A stretch of DNA of 64,000 nucleotides, taken from the NCBI RefSeq assembly GCF_011752625.1, contig NZ_VWXD01000005.1, forward strand, positions 1-64,000. The letters are read 5' to 3'. The notes under the pieces are model-generated. The model was not told where the DNA came from. It saw nothing but the letters and a program-made list of their open reading frames with translations, and searched no databases. Source of the DNA: Candidatus Pantoea formicae. Lineage in GTDB: Bacteria; Pseudomonadota; Gammaproteobacteria; Enterobacterales; Enterobacteriaceae. The position numbers and the translations under genes are program-made. Below are positions 30,249-40,255 of the stretch, in pieces (position 1 is the first letter of the stretch; each line of letters begins with the position of its first letter).

Positions 30249-31715
30249 ATGCTAAGAATCACTAAAGAAGCCCTCACTTTTGACGACGTTCTGCTCGTTC
30301 CTGCTCACTCCACTGTTCTACCAAACACTGCTGATCTCAGCACCCAACTGACGAAAAACATCCGTCTGAACATCCCTATGCTGTCTGCTGCCATGGACAC
30401 CGTGACCGAAGCGGGTCTGGCGATTGCACTGGCACAGGAAGGTGGTCTGGGCTTTATCCACAAAAACATGTCGATTGAGCGCCAGGCGGACGAAGTTCGC
30501 AAAGTTAAAAAACACGAAAGTGGTGTTGTGACCGATCCGCAAACTGTTCTGCCAACCACCACGCTGGCGGCAGTGCAAGAGCTGACCGAGCGCAACGGCT
30601 TTGCTGGCTACCCAGTTGTAAACGCAGACAATGAACTGGTCGGCATCATCACCGGTCGTGACGTGCGTTTCGTGACGGATTTAAGCCAGCCAGTTTCCGC
30701 AGTGATGACGCCGAAAGAGCGTCTGGTCACCGTGAAAGAGGGTGAAGCGCGTGATGTCGTGCTGCAGAAAATGCACGAAAAGCGTGTTGAGAAAGCGCTG
30801 GTGGTGGACGATAGCTTCCATCTGCTGGGCATGATTACCGTTAAAGACTTCCAGAAAGCAGAACGTAAACCTAACGCCTGTAAAGATGCGGAAGGCCGTC
30901 TGCGCGTCGGCGCTGCAGTTGGCGCGGGGGCGGGTAACGAAGAGCGTGTTGACGCGCTGGTCGCTGCGGGCGTTGACGTTCTGCTGATCGACTCCTCACA
31001 CGGTCACTCTGAAGGTGTACTGCAGCGTATCCGTGAAACCCGTGCTAAATACCCAGACCTCGAGATCATCGGTGGCAACGTGGCAACCGGTGCAGGCGCA
31101 CTGGCGCTGGCGAAAGCAGGCGTGAGCGCAGTTAAAGTGGGTATCGGTCCTGGCTCTATCTGTACCACTCGTATCGTTACTGGCGTGGGTGTTCCACAGA
31201 TCACTGCTGTTTCTGATGCGGTTGAAGCGCTGGAAGGTACCGGTATCCCGGTTGTGGCTGATGGCGGTATCCGCTTCTCAGGTGACATTGCTAAAGCGAT
31301 CGCTGCGGGCGCTGCTGCAGTAATGGTGGGTTCGATGCTGGCGGGTACTGAAGAATCTCCAGGCGAGATCGAGCTGTATCAGGGCCGTGCTTTCAAATCT
31401 TACCGTGGCATGGGTTCACTGGGCGCGATGTCTAAAGGTTCTTCTGACCGTTACTTCCAGACTGATAACGCCGCTGACAAACTGGTACCAGAAGGTATCG
31501 AAGGTCGCGTAGCTTATAAAGGCCGTCTGAAAGAGATCGTGCACCAGCAAATGGGCGGTCTGCGCTCTTGCATGGGCCTGACCGGTTGCCCAACCATCGA
31601 CGATCTGCGTACTAAAGCGGAGTTCGTGCGTATCAGTGGCGCAGGCATCAACGAAAGCCACGTGCATGATGTGACCATCACCAAAGAGTCACCAAACTAC
31701 CGCATGGGTTCATAA
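30249..31715 (+). CDS. guaB: Inosine-5'-monophosphate dehydrogenase
   Basis: GuaB oxidises IMP to XMP, the first committed step to GMP. The (beta/alpha)8 barrel is interrupted by two CBS domains (about residues 93-205). The catalytic loop [15 protein letters not shown] carries the active cysteine, and the flap has [16 protein letters not shown] sequence near the end. The 488 residues are standard. It leads the guaBA operon behind a PurR site. Confidence 0.98.
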   Translation: MLRITKEALTFDDVLLVPAHSTVLPNTADLSTQLTKNIRLNIPMLSAAMDTVTEAGLAIALAQEGGLGFIHKNMSIERQADEVRKVKKHESGVVTDPQTVLPTTTLAAVQELTERNGFAGYPVVNADNELVGIITGRDVRFVTDLSQPVSAVMTPKERLVTVKEGEARDVVLQKMHEKRVEKALVVDDSFHLLGMITVKDFQKAERKPNACKDAEGRLRVGAAVGAGAGNEERVDALVAAGVDVLLIDSSHGHSEGVLQRIRETRAKYPDLEIIGGNVATGAGALALAKAGVSAVKVGIGPGSICTTRIVTGVGVPQITAVSDAVEALEGTGIPVVADGGIRFSGDIAKAIAAGAAAVMVGSMLAGTEESPGEIELYQGRAFKSYRGMGSLGAMSKGSSDRYFQTDNAADKLVPEGIEGRVAYKGRLKEIVHQQMGGLRSCMGLTGCPTIDDLRTKAEFVRISGAGINESHVHDVTITKESPNYRMGS

Positions 31716-31730
31716 TCCCGTAAGATTCAA

Positions 31731-31755
31731 CGCCCGGCACCCGCCGGGCGCTTTT
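31731..31755 (+). terminator. Hairpin between guaB and guaA
   Basis: CGCCCGGC (31731-31738) pairs with GCCGGGCG (31743-31750), followed by CTTTTATT. The short T-run suggests partial termination or attenuation inside the operon. Confidence 0.6.
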
Positions 31756-31787
31756 ATTATTAAGTCCATCCCAATGGAAACGCCTCA

Positions 31788-33368
<1,581 letters not shown>

Positions 33369-33412
33369 GCCCGACCTGCTAGCACCTGAAATTTGATGGA
33401 TTTATCGATGAC

Positions 33413-33440
33413 AAAGCCCGCGTGACTGTGGGCTTTTTTT
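33413..33440 (+). terminator. Terminator after guaA
   Basis: AAAGCCC (33413-33419) pairs with GGGCTTT (33430-33436), followed by T to 33440. It lies on the island side of repeat 1. Confidence 0.85.
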
Positions 33441-33728
33441 ATGCTGACTAAATCTGATACTTCCCGATAATTTTTCTATTGTCCTACGAGTGAGTTAACC
33501 ATGCTGTAAGCATTTCGCTAAATGAGACTATTAATACAGTCAAGGAGCGTTATTCTAATACCTGGAAAAATTCCATGTGTTATGGTCAGGAAGAACTGGC
33601 CATGGCTTTAGCATTTTTCCTGAACAATCGTTCTGATTCATTTGACGTCGAACCTGCCGTTAGGACAGAGGGATAAGACGTGCGCCGGGGATGCAGCGCT
33701 GATAACTGAACCTAACCCTGGGTGATCA

Positions 33729-33792
33729 GGTGGGTCAAATTACAACGGCTGTTATTTTACAAAGGTGGGTCAAACTTCGACTGCTGTTGACA
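33729..33792 (+). mobile_element. Solo end of an IS21-family element
   Basis: Two copies of GGTGGGTCAAA (33729-33739 and 33764-33774) are followed by a terminal TGTTGACA (33785-33792). Repeated GTGGGTCAA blocks with a TGTCAAC-type tip are characteristic of IS21-family ends. No istA or istB reading frame is present, so this is a remnant. The 290 bases between the guaA terminator and this end hold no recognisable gene. Confidence 0.5.
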
Positions 33793-33849
33793 CTGCACGG
33801 CTTTATCAAGCAGCGCCCAACGGCCGAAGGGAGCAGTGTGCACGTTGTT

Positions 33850-34464
33850 TTAAACATTATGGAGTCTTAGAATGCCGCCGTAATTTCCGTTGTTCTTGCT
33901 CCAACTGTCCCATGTGTCGAATGAGATTCTTAGGGACTCCTTCTCTAAGGAATGCCGCTCTTTGCTCACCAAATATTCATCTGTTGTTCTTCCGCCAATT
34001 ACCATGCCCTTAAGCCAAATCTCCTTGTCTGGATCGACATGGAGAAATTTATTCGGCCCGAGGTATGAGTTGTAGATAGTTTTTCCAGATTCGACATCGC
34101 GACGAATATCATGAAACCCCCTGCGGAATAGCTCGTAGTTGTTCTCGATGGTGCGATAACGTTCCCTAACCTGCCTGGCTGCTTCGTTAATATTGGCATT
34201 TACTGAGCCATCGGCATTGAGGAAATTAAAATCGGCACCCTTTACTTCGATTATTACAACCACCATTCTCGAACGATCTGTAAAGACGACAAAGTCGGTT
34301 TTTCCAGTGATTATTGGATATTCTGAAAACGCGATGTACTCACCCGAGATCGACGATGGTGTACACGCTTCACCTAAGAGGTTCAGATTTGCCTTAATGA
34401 GTGTTTGAATTGCGTTTTCACCCGCGCCTTGTTGAATCAAAGTGTTTAGTGCGCTATGTGTCAT
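33850..34464 (-). CDS. Shedu-like (DUF4263) nuclease, short form
   Basis: The 204-residue protein has the layout of the SduA core: Asp57 in KTDFVVF, Glu73-x-Lys75 in IIEVKGAD, and Gln98 in ARQVRERY, together a PD-(D/E)XK nuclease site. A late strand KGMVIGGRTTDEYL is typical of the family. Shedu is a single-gene anti-phage system. Most members have an extra N-terminal domain that this one lacks, so it may be a minimal form or an N-terminal truncation. Its GC content is lower than the flanking core. It lies inside the guaA island. Function is inferred; motif placement is seen. Confidence 0.6.
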   Translation of the reverse strand: MTHSALNTLIQQGAGENAIQTLIKANLNLLGEACTPSSISGEYIAFSEYPIITGKTDFVVFTDRSRMVVVIIEVKGADFNFLNADGSVNANINEAARQVRERYRTIENNYELFRRGFHDIRRDVESGKTIYNSYLGPNKFLHVDPDKEIWLKGMVIGGRTTDEYLVSKERHSLEKESLRISFDTWDSWSKNNGNYGGILRLHNV

Positions 34465-35009
34465 CAGGCTGTTCCTTTGTAAATGGAAGGAGTGAATGGT
34501 TAACGTTATTTATCCAGCAAGACCTGTGGGATAATACGGACTATGCGGGATGTTCGCTTACGGTTTCCTCCTTAAAGTGGCTGGCAGTCTGGATTTGGCA
34601 TCGATACACTTTGCAAAACACAGGCGCAAACCATATATGAAACCCGGCACGTCTGTTCTGCGCTGCACACGGCTTTTGGGCCAGTTGCGGGAGTGGATCC
34701 GATGCCTTTACTTTAGCATCTGCGCCGAGAGGCTGACTTCCTTTGGGGGCGTTTTTTTGTTCGGTGGCATGGCTACAATGGCGAAACGTGGCATCAGCGC
34801 GACATGGGCGCGACATGGGCGCGGCAGCCGGGGGCGGCTTTGGAACGTGTCCACGGTCTGATGCCCATCCTTTTTCCGGTCTTTCAAGCTTGTTCGGCTA
34901 ATCTACTGATGTACTGCGTGAACGGCGCTGCACATGGTAATTTTCATGGTGTAGTATGCATCTGTTTTTTCATTTGATTATTTTATAAATTATTTTTTAG
35001 CTTATTGAT
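34465..35009. other. Island filler, possibly degraded P4-like satellite sequence
   Basis: There is no convincing gene here. A minus-strand open frame (34541-34816) has a cysteine- and histidine-scattered composition (for example RRAGFHIWFAPVF) that I associate, from memory only, with short frames in P4-like islands. An exact 11-bp tandem duplication GCGACATGGGC lies at 34799-34820. The last 80 bases before repeat 2 are AT-rich. Confidence 0.35.
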
Positions 35010-35025
35010 GACTGAGTGGGAGTGA
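35010..35025 (+). repeat. Attachment-site-like repeat 2
   Basis: GACTGAGTGGGAGTGA matches the guaA end at 13 of 16 positions. It is preceded by AT-rich sequence and followed about 300 bases later by the integrase stub: the order att-then-int expected at the left edge of an island. Confidence 0.6.
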
Positions 35026-35325
35026 CCCCGCGTCTGGGATAGACCGGCAACGAGTGGCAAGAAACACCCGGAAGCGCGAGTAATTGCTGGCTTTTTGCGT
35101 TTTCGACCCCGCACTATCTGGCAAGCTTTCGCATCGCCAAGCCCCCCATTTTTATGGCATGGTAGATGGTACGATCTGACTTTAATGCCATTTTCGGTAC
35201 TCGAAACCATGTCGCTCCTAACCAGATAGGCATGGTATCTATTTAAATTAATATTTTAATTCATAATATTTTTATTGGTTTGGTGCGATGAGGGGGCCAT
35301 GGTGTTTTCTAAAGGAAACCTGACC

Positions 35326-35514
35326 ATGCTGACCGATATCATGCTGCGTAACATCAAGCCGAAAGACATGCTCTACAAAGTGAACGACCGTGACGACCTC
35401 TATGTAGCCATCACGCCTGCAGGCTCGATTTCATCCCGCTACAACTACGCGATCCACTGTAGGCAGGAGACCATCAAGCGAAGGCCATTGCTTAATCCCA
35501 GCATGCTGTCATGA
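35326..35514 (+). pseudogene. Integrase remnant (arm-binding domain only)
   Basis: MLTDIMLRNIKPKDMLYKVNDRDD and the following YVAITPAGSIS...Y match the N-terminal DUF4102 arm-binding domain of P4-type tyrosine integrases. The frame breaks after about 60 residues (RQETIKRRPLLNPSMLS) and no catalytic domain follows, so this is a 5' fragment of a gene normally near 400 codons. It has an AAAGGAAA ribosome site. The next gene begins within its last codons. The original integrase cannot be active; it marks repeat 2 as an old island boundary. Confidence 0.75.
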
Positions 35515-35531
35515 ATAAAGGAAATTCGACC

Positions 35532-37301
35532 ATGAGTGAAGAGTGGATTCTACAGACCAAGGAAACCCGCAGGGTATTTTCTAACGCGGCGTGGGTTCCT
35601 TTGAGAGCGTCAGTTGAGATCAAGAAAGGGGATCTAAAAGAAGTAGGCTATGTCAGTGAATATTTCGGTTGTGGCTCTGTTGCATTCCCGCCAGAGCATC
35701 GCCAGCTAGTTGAGGAACGTCTTGGATGGAGCAACATAGGTATTGGACACACAGTCGCGCCTTATGCATACGAAGATGGATATTATGCTTCCATTGACCA
35801 ATATCAGTACAACGATAAAGAGCCAATAGGTGTCAATCTAGTTTATGAACACCCACAACCTGTTGTTGGTGGTAGAAAATGGATACTGAGCCCTGATTTG
35901 GTAGTTGCGCTGCACTTGGTCAAAGAAGGGAGCAACTGGGTCAGACCTGAAGAAAATTTCATTGTGGTAGCTCGCGAAATAGTTAGTGAAGATGGCGAGT
36001 ATCGTCAGATAGAAATAAAAAGAGAATTCTTACTCGACTATCTAGCGGCCAGAAATCTGTCGCTCCGCCTTTCATACTACCGACAGAGGGTAGAAAACGT
36101 CCCCGTATTCGAGGACAGCGTATATTCAAATTTGCAGCCTCACCATGAGGAAAGAGATAACGGTAAATTCACCTTAATCATTCGCAAGCTTGATGACGTC
36201 TTTGGGGGAAGCTGGGCGATGTTTCGAGCTTGGCGAACGGACGTAGATGAGGGTGAAGATGCCCCTGTGATGGGCCCTGAGAATGACTCGAACACTGACT
36301 ATGAAAGTTCAAAGGGGCATCGTGGAGGCTATAAAGGTGTACGGGTAGAGGGGGAGTTTTGGCGTGAGGAATGGATAGACCACCAATCAAAAAGCCTACG
36401 CGTTCGTGGAGATGAAGATCCGAACCTCCCGCAATTCATCGTCGAAACCGATGGAACGCGAATGAGATCAGCAGAGCTTGATAACGAGGACATAGGCCGC
36501 TGGCTATGGTTTCGGATCAGCGTCGTGAATGAGCTTCTCAATAGTCGAGGATTCAAGTTGGCGTGGTACACGGCTGAAACTGGGGGTATTGATTCCACAT
36601 CAGGATATAAAACGCATTTCGGGATAAACAGTTCAGATCTTATCACCGTATATGCTTATGACATCGCACGACTCGCCCCATGGGAGCAGCATGTTTGGGC
36701 AGGCCATAATGTAGCTCCTGAAGGAAAGGTTTCAAGTGAGCTGCTGGACGCGCAGGTGAGGGCTAAACCGGCATCGACATATGCGGTTGAAGAAATGTTT
36801 TTTGGAAGCATGAGGCTTTTGGAAGACGGCTTCAGGCATAAATACGAAATATCGCTGTTCACCCATGATATTGATGACTCCGAAGTAGGGCAGCAAATAT
36901 CTAGGTTTGCAAGCAAAGACAGAGAGACCCTACTCAGACTAGCCAAGGACATCATTCGCGTATTCTCGGACAGGCTCAACGTAACCGAGCTACGTAAGCT
37001 TTCTACACACCAAGAGAAAGCCAAGCTCGGCTCAAACAAGTTACTACAAAGTATTTTGGCTGAAAAAATTGGAGACGATAAAGCCAAGAGAGTATTTGCT
37101 GAGATTGCCGGTGCTTATGATATGCGAGTGGGAGATGCACACCCTACAGGCTCAAAGATAACAGACGCGATCAAGCTCGCGGGCGTCGATGAAGAAGGCT
37201 CGCCATTGAGGCAAGGAGAGCAACTTATTCACAACGTTGGGCGAGCGATTTGGCACATAGGGAAATTCTTGTTCGGTGAGACTGATGAGTCGGACGAGTA
37301 G
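35532..37301 (+). CDS. Large uncharacterised island protein with a C-terminal HEPN-like motif
   Basis: I do not recognise this 589-residue protein. It has no signal peptide or membrane helix. The N-terminal two-thirds (to about residue 420) is rich in Trp, Tyr, Asp and Glu and looks mostly beta-stranded. The last 130 or so residues are helical, with RETLLRLAKDIIRVFSDR and then YDMRVGDAHPTG, where Arg532 and His537 form an R-x4-H motif followed by a further helix GEQLIHNVGRAIWHI. R-x4-6-H on helices is the hallmark of HEPN ribonucleases in abortive-infection and toxin systems. I chose ATG 35532, which has GGAAA upstream; ATG 35511 is an alternative. It starts inside the integrase stub's end. 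A defence role is a hypothesis from context and motif. Confidence 0.7.
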   Translation: MSEEWILQTKETRRVFSNAAWVPLRASVEIKKGDLKEVGYVSEYFGCGSVAFPPEHRQLVEERLGWSNIGIGHTVAPYAYEDGYYASIDQYQYNDKEPIGVNLVYEHPQPVVGGRKWILSPDLVVALHLVKEGSNWVRPEENFIVVAREIVSEDGEYRQIEIKREFLLDYLAARNLSLRLSYYRQRVENVPVFEDSVYSNLQPHHEERDNGKFTLIIRKLDDVFGGSWAMFRAWRTDVDEGEDAPVMGPENDSNTDYESSKGHRGGYKGVRVEGEFWREEWIDHQSKSLRVRGDEDPNLPQFIVETDGTRMRSAELDNEDIGRWLWFRISVVNELLNSRGFKLAWYTAETGGIDSTSGYKTHFGINSSDLITVYAYDIARLAPWEQHVWAGHNVAPEGKVSSELLDAQVRAKPASTYAVEEMFFGSMRLLEDGFRHKYEISLFTHDIDDSEVGQQISRFASKDRETLLRLAKDIIRVFSDRLNVTELRKLSTHQEKAKLGSNKLLQSILAEKIGDDKAKRVFAEIAGAYDMRVGDAHPTGSKITDAIKLAGVDEEGSPLRQGEQLIHNVGRAIWHIGKFLFGETDESDE

Positions 37302-37426
37302 CAATGACTGCTTCTGGCCGGTTTCTGTCAGTTCTGACAAGCGGTACTGCCAGGAACATACGGATTTTTAGTGGCCTGAGCAGGCTATTCTTAAGGCTTA
37401 GGGCATTTGTGAACTATGGGGGATTG

Positions 37427-37609
37427 ATGAAAAACCGTAGTCACGATGAGGCAATGGTCAAGCTTTTTCAGGCCAATGCATCTTATGCGGCAGAGCTGCT
37501 GGCAGAGGGTGTTCAGGATGGTAGCACGGATGAGTTGTCCACCTTGGAGAGGCAGCTATCGCTAGCGTTTGCCGCGATAGAGGTTAATTCGACTTCTTTA
37601 ATTTACTAG
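37427..37609 (+). pseudogene. Truncated antitoxin-like gene (addiction-module antidote family)
   Basis: MKNRSHDEAMVKLFQANASYAAELL resembles the N-terminus of HigA-like antidote proteins (typically RSHDEAMAE..RADPAYAAEYL...). Those proteins run to about 100 residues with a helix-turn-helix; this one stops at 60, just where that helix pair (AIEVNSTSLIY) should continue. A GGGGGA ribosome site precedes the ATG. No partner toxin is next to it. The break is 80 bases before repeat 3, consistent with loss of the 3' part in a rearrangement. Confidence 0.5.
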
Positions 37610-37687
37610 GTATGGTATTTTTCATGGTGATTGGATTTTTTCTTGTATTAACTCATTTTTTCATTGATTTTTTATTTTCCTGTTGAT

Positions 37688-37703
37688 GATTGAGTGGGGA
37701 TGA
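37688..37703 (+). repeat. Attachment-site-like repeat 3
   Basis: GATTGAGTGGGGATGA matches the guaA 3' end over GATTGAGTGGG. It is preceded by AT-rich sequence (37630-37680) similar in base composition to that before repeat 2. Confidence 0.55.
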
Positions 37704-37727
37704 GATTGAGCTAGATATAGTACACTA

Positions 37728-37752
37728 AAACCCGCATGATTGCGGGGTTTTT
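37728..37752 (+). terminator. Terminator-like hairpin after repeat 3
   Basis: CCCGCA pairs with TGCGGG around TGAT, flanked by A and T runs. It resembles the guaA terminator (AAAGCCCGC...GGGCTTT) and stands at a comparable distance from its repeat. Confidence 0.6.
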
Positions 37753-37783
37753 AATATCGTAATAGAGGAGAATTAATATAGAC

Positions 37784-38662
37784 ATGTTAAATGAATTTAG
37801 GAGTGAAAAGGGCCTCTCTGATAAGTTGGACTTATCTGATATAAAAGAATCTTTATTAGCTTGCAAAGAGGCTAATGACAAGGCTTATGCATTCATTTCT
37901 AATCTAGAATGTGATACAGAAGAAAAATCATTTTCAAACTTTGTAAGTATAAATATGATTGGTCGAGTATACGAGCAAATTGAAGGCATGCTTTTATGTA
38001 TTGCAACAAAGTCATATACAAGCGCAGAAGCGATTGCCAGGGTGGTATTTGAAAGTTCAATAAATTTAATGTACATGGCATTGTGTGGGGATGAGAAAAC
38101 CATTGCAGCGTTCATGTCTAAATGGGTGGTTGAACATAGGCGAAAATTAGATGAATGGAAAAAAGATATTGTAGGTAAAAGATACCAAGCACAAGTCGAA
38201 GCGTTGATTAATGAAAGAGTAAATGCTCTCCGACTATATGAAGAATATGTTGAAAAGGTCAGGGAGAAATTTGATGTTACACCAGAGCAATATAATACAT
38301 TGTGGACAAATTCATTATTTAAGCGTTTTGAAGCGTTAAATAAGGAAGCAGACTACTATTCAATTTATCATCGACTAAGTGGTTCTAGCCATATGACGGC
38401 GGAAGATACAATCATGTTTATGATTTCCATTCAACTACCAGATGAAATTAGGTATAAGGTTGCTGTTGAAGCTTGTAGTTATTCAATTATGATGACCAGA
38501 ATAGTTTCTTTTCAGTTCATCGAGAGTGTTGCTGCGTCTTGTATAAGACATGGTATGGCTGATATTTCAGAAATAGAAGGATTTAAGCAACTTCAAAAAA
38601 ATGTTTATAATTCTATTGAAGAGATAAAAGTTGCTGCTGGGGTTCCTGATCTAAATGGGTAA
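37784..38662 (+). CDS. DUF5677-like helical protein, AT-rich, probably acquired
   Basis: This 292-residue, mostly helical cytoplasmic protein has SAEAIARVVFESSINLMYMAL early and YYSIYHRLSGSSHMTAEDT later, the arrangement I associate with DUF5677, a HEPN-like helical family of unknown function. Codons are strongly A/T-ending (AAA, AAT, ATA, TTA), quite unlike the flanking core genes. An AGAGGAG site precedes the start. It lies between repeat 3 and the next core-like gene, so it is island cargo or a separate insertion. No enzymatic function can be assigned. Confidence 0.65.
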   Translation: MLNEFRSEKGLSDKLDLSDIKESLLACKEANDKAYAFISNLECDTEEKSFSNFVSINMIGRVYEQIEGMLLCIATKSYTSAEAIARVVFESSINLMYMALCGDEKTIAAFMSKWVVEHRRKLDEWKKDIVGKRYQAQVEALINERVNALRLYEEYVEKVREKFDVTPEQYNTLWTNSLFKRFEALNKEADYYSIYHRLSGSSHMTAEDTIMFMISIQLPDEIRYKVAVEACSYSIMMTRIVSFQFIESVAASCIRHGMADISEIEGFKQLQKNVYNSIEEIKVAAGVPDLNG

Positions 38663-38788
38663 TGTATATTATATAAATATTTTAAGCGAAAAAAAGTATG
38701 AAGACCATGCGAAGCATAGTTAGTGAATACAAACTCTCTCTATCAATGCATGATGGCTGATGAATTGTTACTCATCAGGATGCCGTAA

Positions 38789-39565
38789 ATGCTGCCACTG
38801 AAAGCCTTTCTCCTCTCTTTCCTCTGTATTGTGTTGCTCTCGCTGGCAGCCAGTCTGGCGCAGGCCACGCGCACCGGTGAGTTAACCAGTGAGCGTGGCG
38901 GTTGGGCGACGGCGCGACGGGATTCGGCCGGGTTAGCGCCGGACCCGCATCAATATGCCAATCTGGCTATCGTGCAGGTCTATGCCGCGCCCACGTATGG
39001 CTGGAAGGGAGCAGTCGCCGTACATCCGTGGATCATTTTTAAGCGTGCAGGGGAAACCCAGTACAACCGCTACGAAGTGATCAGCTGGGGCAGCGGCGAT
39101 AAGGTACGACGCAATTCCAATCTACCTGATGGCTACTGGTACGGTGCGAAGCCGCACTTGCTGGTGGAGCATCGCGGCAAAGAGGCCGAAGCGATGATTC
39201 CGCAAATCGAAGCGGCGATAAAATCCTATCCGTGGCCGAATACCTATCACGCGTGGCCAGGCCCCAACAGCAACACTTTTATGGCACATATTGGGCGTGA
39301 AGTTCCTGCGTTAAAGCTCGATTTGCCGGCTAACGCAATTGGCAAAGATTACCGATCGTTGCTGCATCCGATTGGCTTACCCCCTTCAGGGCGCGGTGTG
39401 CAGGTTTCACTGCTGGGCGTATTGGGGGTGACGGTGGGCGCGGAAGAGGGGCTGGAAGTGAATGTGTTGGGGTTAAATCTCGGGCTCGACTTTACGCCGT
39501 TAAAGCTGCGTTTGCCGTTTATTGGCGGGATTGGGCAAGATAATTTGCAGAAAGATAATCCGTGA
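38789..39565 (+). CDS. DUF3750 domain-containing exported protein
   Basis: The N-terminus has an uncleaved or cleaved signal (LKAFLLSFLCIVLLSLAASLAQA). The body contains VQVYAAPTYGWKGAVAVHPW and NRYEVISWG, with HAWPGPNSNTF later, the conserved blocks of DUF3750. The composition is back to that of the core, so the island ends before it. The role is unknown; the conserved His, Trp and Asn could suggest a hydrolase, but I would not assign one. Confidence 0.8.
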   Translation: MLPLKAFLLSFLCIVLLSLAASLAQATRTGELTSERGGWATARRDSAGLAPDPHQYANLAIVQVYAAPTYGWKGAVAVHPWIIFKRAGETQYNRYEVISWGSGDKVRRNSNLPDGYWYGAKPHLLVEHRGKEAEAMIPQIEAAIKSYPWPNTYHAWPGPNSNTFMAHIGREVPALKLDLPANAIGKDYRSLLHPIGLPPSGRGVQVSLLGVLGVTVGAEEGLEVNVLGLNLGLDFTPLKLRLPFIGGIGQDNLQKDNP

Positions 39566-39669
39566 TTGCCTGCATTCAGGTCGCGCAATAAAGTGCGTAA
39601 TGCCACCCACTTAAGCCAATGAGTGCCTATTCAGCCTGGTACGCATGAATGAGCACCCTACGAAAACCG

Positions 39670-39759
39670 CACCTAGCAATGTAAGGGGGTCATCAACCTC
39701 ACCGAACAATGGAAGGGCGTTATTAATCCCACCGAGCAATGTAGGGGCGACATTCATGG
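39670..39759 (+). repeat. Three 30-bp tandem repeats
   Basis: Units at 39670-39699, 39700-39729 and 39730-39759 all begin CACC(T/G)A(G/A)CAATG and have GG(G/C)(G/C) near the middle. There are no spacers, so this is a minisatellite and not a CRISPR array. Confidence 0.8.
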
Positions 39760-39801
39760 CGACCGAAACGCACTTAAGTACAAGCATTACGCAATAAATT
39801 A

Positions 39802-39837
39802 CGCCGCTATGGCAGGGTGCACTGGCCGGTAGCGGCG
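39802..39837. repeat. Inverted repeat, family B (copy 2)
   Basis: CGCCGCTA (39802-39809) and TAGCGGCG (39830-39837) are perfect inverted repeats 20 bp apart, lying just past the yodC-type gene's stop. Confidence 0.6.
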
Positions 39838-39859
39838 CGATTCATAAGCAACGGGAGAA

Positions 39860-40039
39860 TCAGCAAACGCCGAAATCACCTTCTTCGTGATACAAAGTTA
39901 CGCTATCCGCTCTGACTTCAATTTCGCGCTTGATGTGATCATCGATGCGCGCGCACCACAGCAATTCACCTTCCACTCGCGTTACCTGCATCTTCGGACC
40001 ACCGGTTTTCGACTGCACGATATCATCAATTTTAAACAT
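39860..40039 (-). CDS. YodC-family small protein (DUF2158)
   Basis: A 59-residue protein reads MFKIDDIVQSKTGGPKMQV... and ends with HEEGDFGVC. The KSKTGGPKM-type motif and compact beta-barrel-like size match YodC/DUF2158. An AGAAAAAG precedes the ATG. Function is unknown; members are common near prophages and islands. It is divergent from the toxin-antitoxin pair. Confidence 0.8.
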   Translation of the reverse strand: MFKIDDIVQSKTGGPKMQVTRVEGELLWCARIDDHIKREIEVRADSVTLYHEEGDFGVC

Positions 40040-40255
40040 GCTTTTTCTCCATCAGGTCAGTGTTAGCGCTAAGTGTATATGCGCTTGGACTCAGCTGCGC
40101 TCGAATTTGTGCGCTGGTTTCCAACAATAAAATCAAAATGCCAACACAAGACCGTTCTCGTTTTTAGTGCCGTGAATTTTTGTTGATATAGCATCTACAT
40201 AATCAATTTGGTTGTCAGTTGACAACTGAATGTTCAGGGGATAGGGTGGCAGGCA
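40040..40255 (+). promoter_or_regulatory. Overlapping palindromes: probable operator of the downstream pair
   Basis: GTTGTCA-GT-TGACAAC (40211-40226) and CAGTTG-A-CAACTG (40216-40228) are overlapping inverted repeats centred about 35 bases before the next gene. They contain a perfect -35 box TTGACA (40219-40224), with a weak TAGGGT 17 bases on. The rest of this gap shows nothing else clear. Confidence 0.55.

Noticed and set aside
34983..35210. 75-residue minus-strand frame at the island edge
   Set aside because: It spans repeat 2 and has no recognisable motif or ribosome site.
35010..37703. Complete prophage or active integrative element
   Set aside because: The integrase is a 60-residue stub, and there are no structural, replication or transfer genes.
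39670..39759. CRISPR array
   Set aside because: The three units are directly adjacent, without spacers, and differ from each other; no cas genes are nearby.
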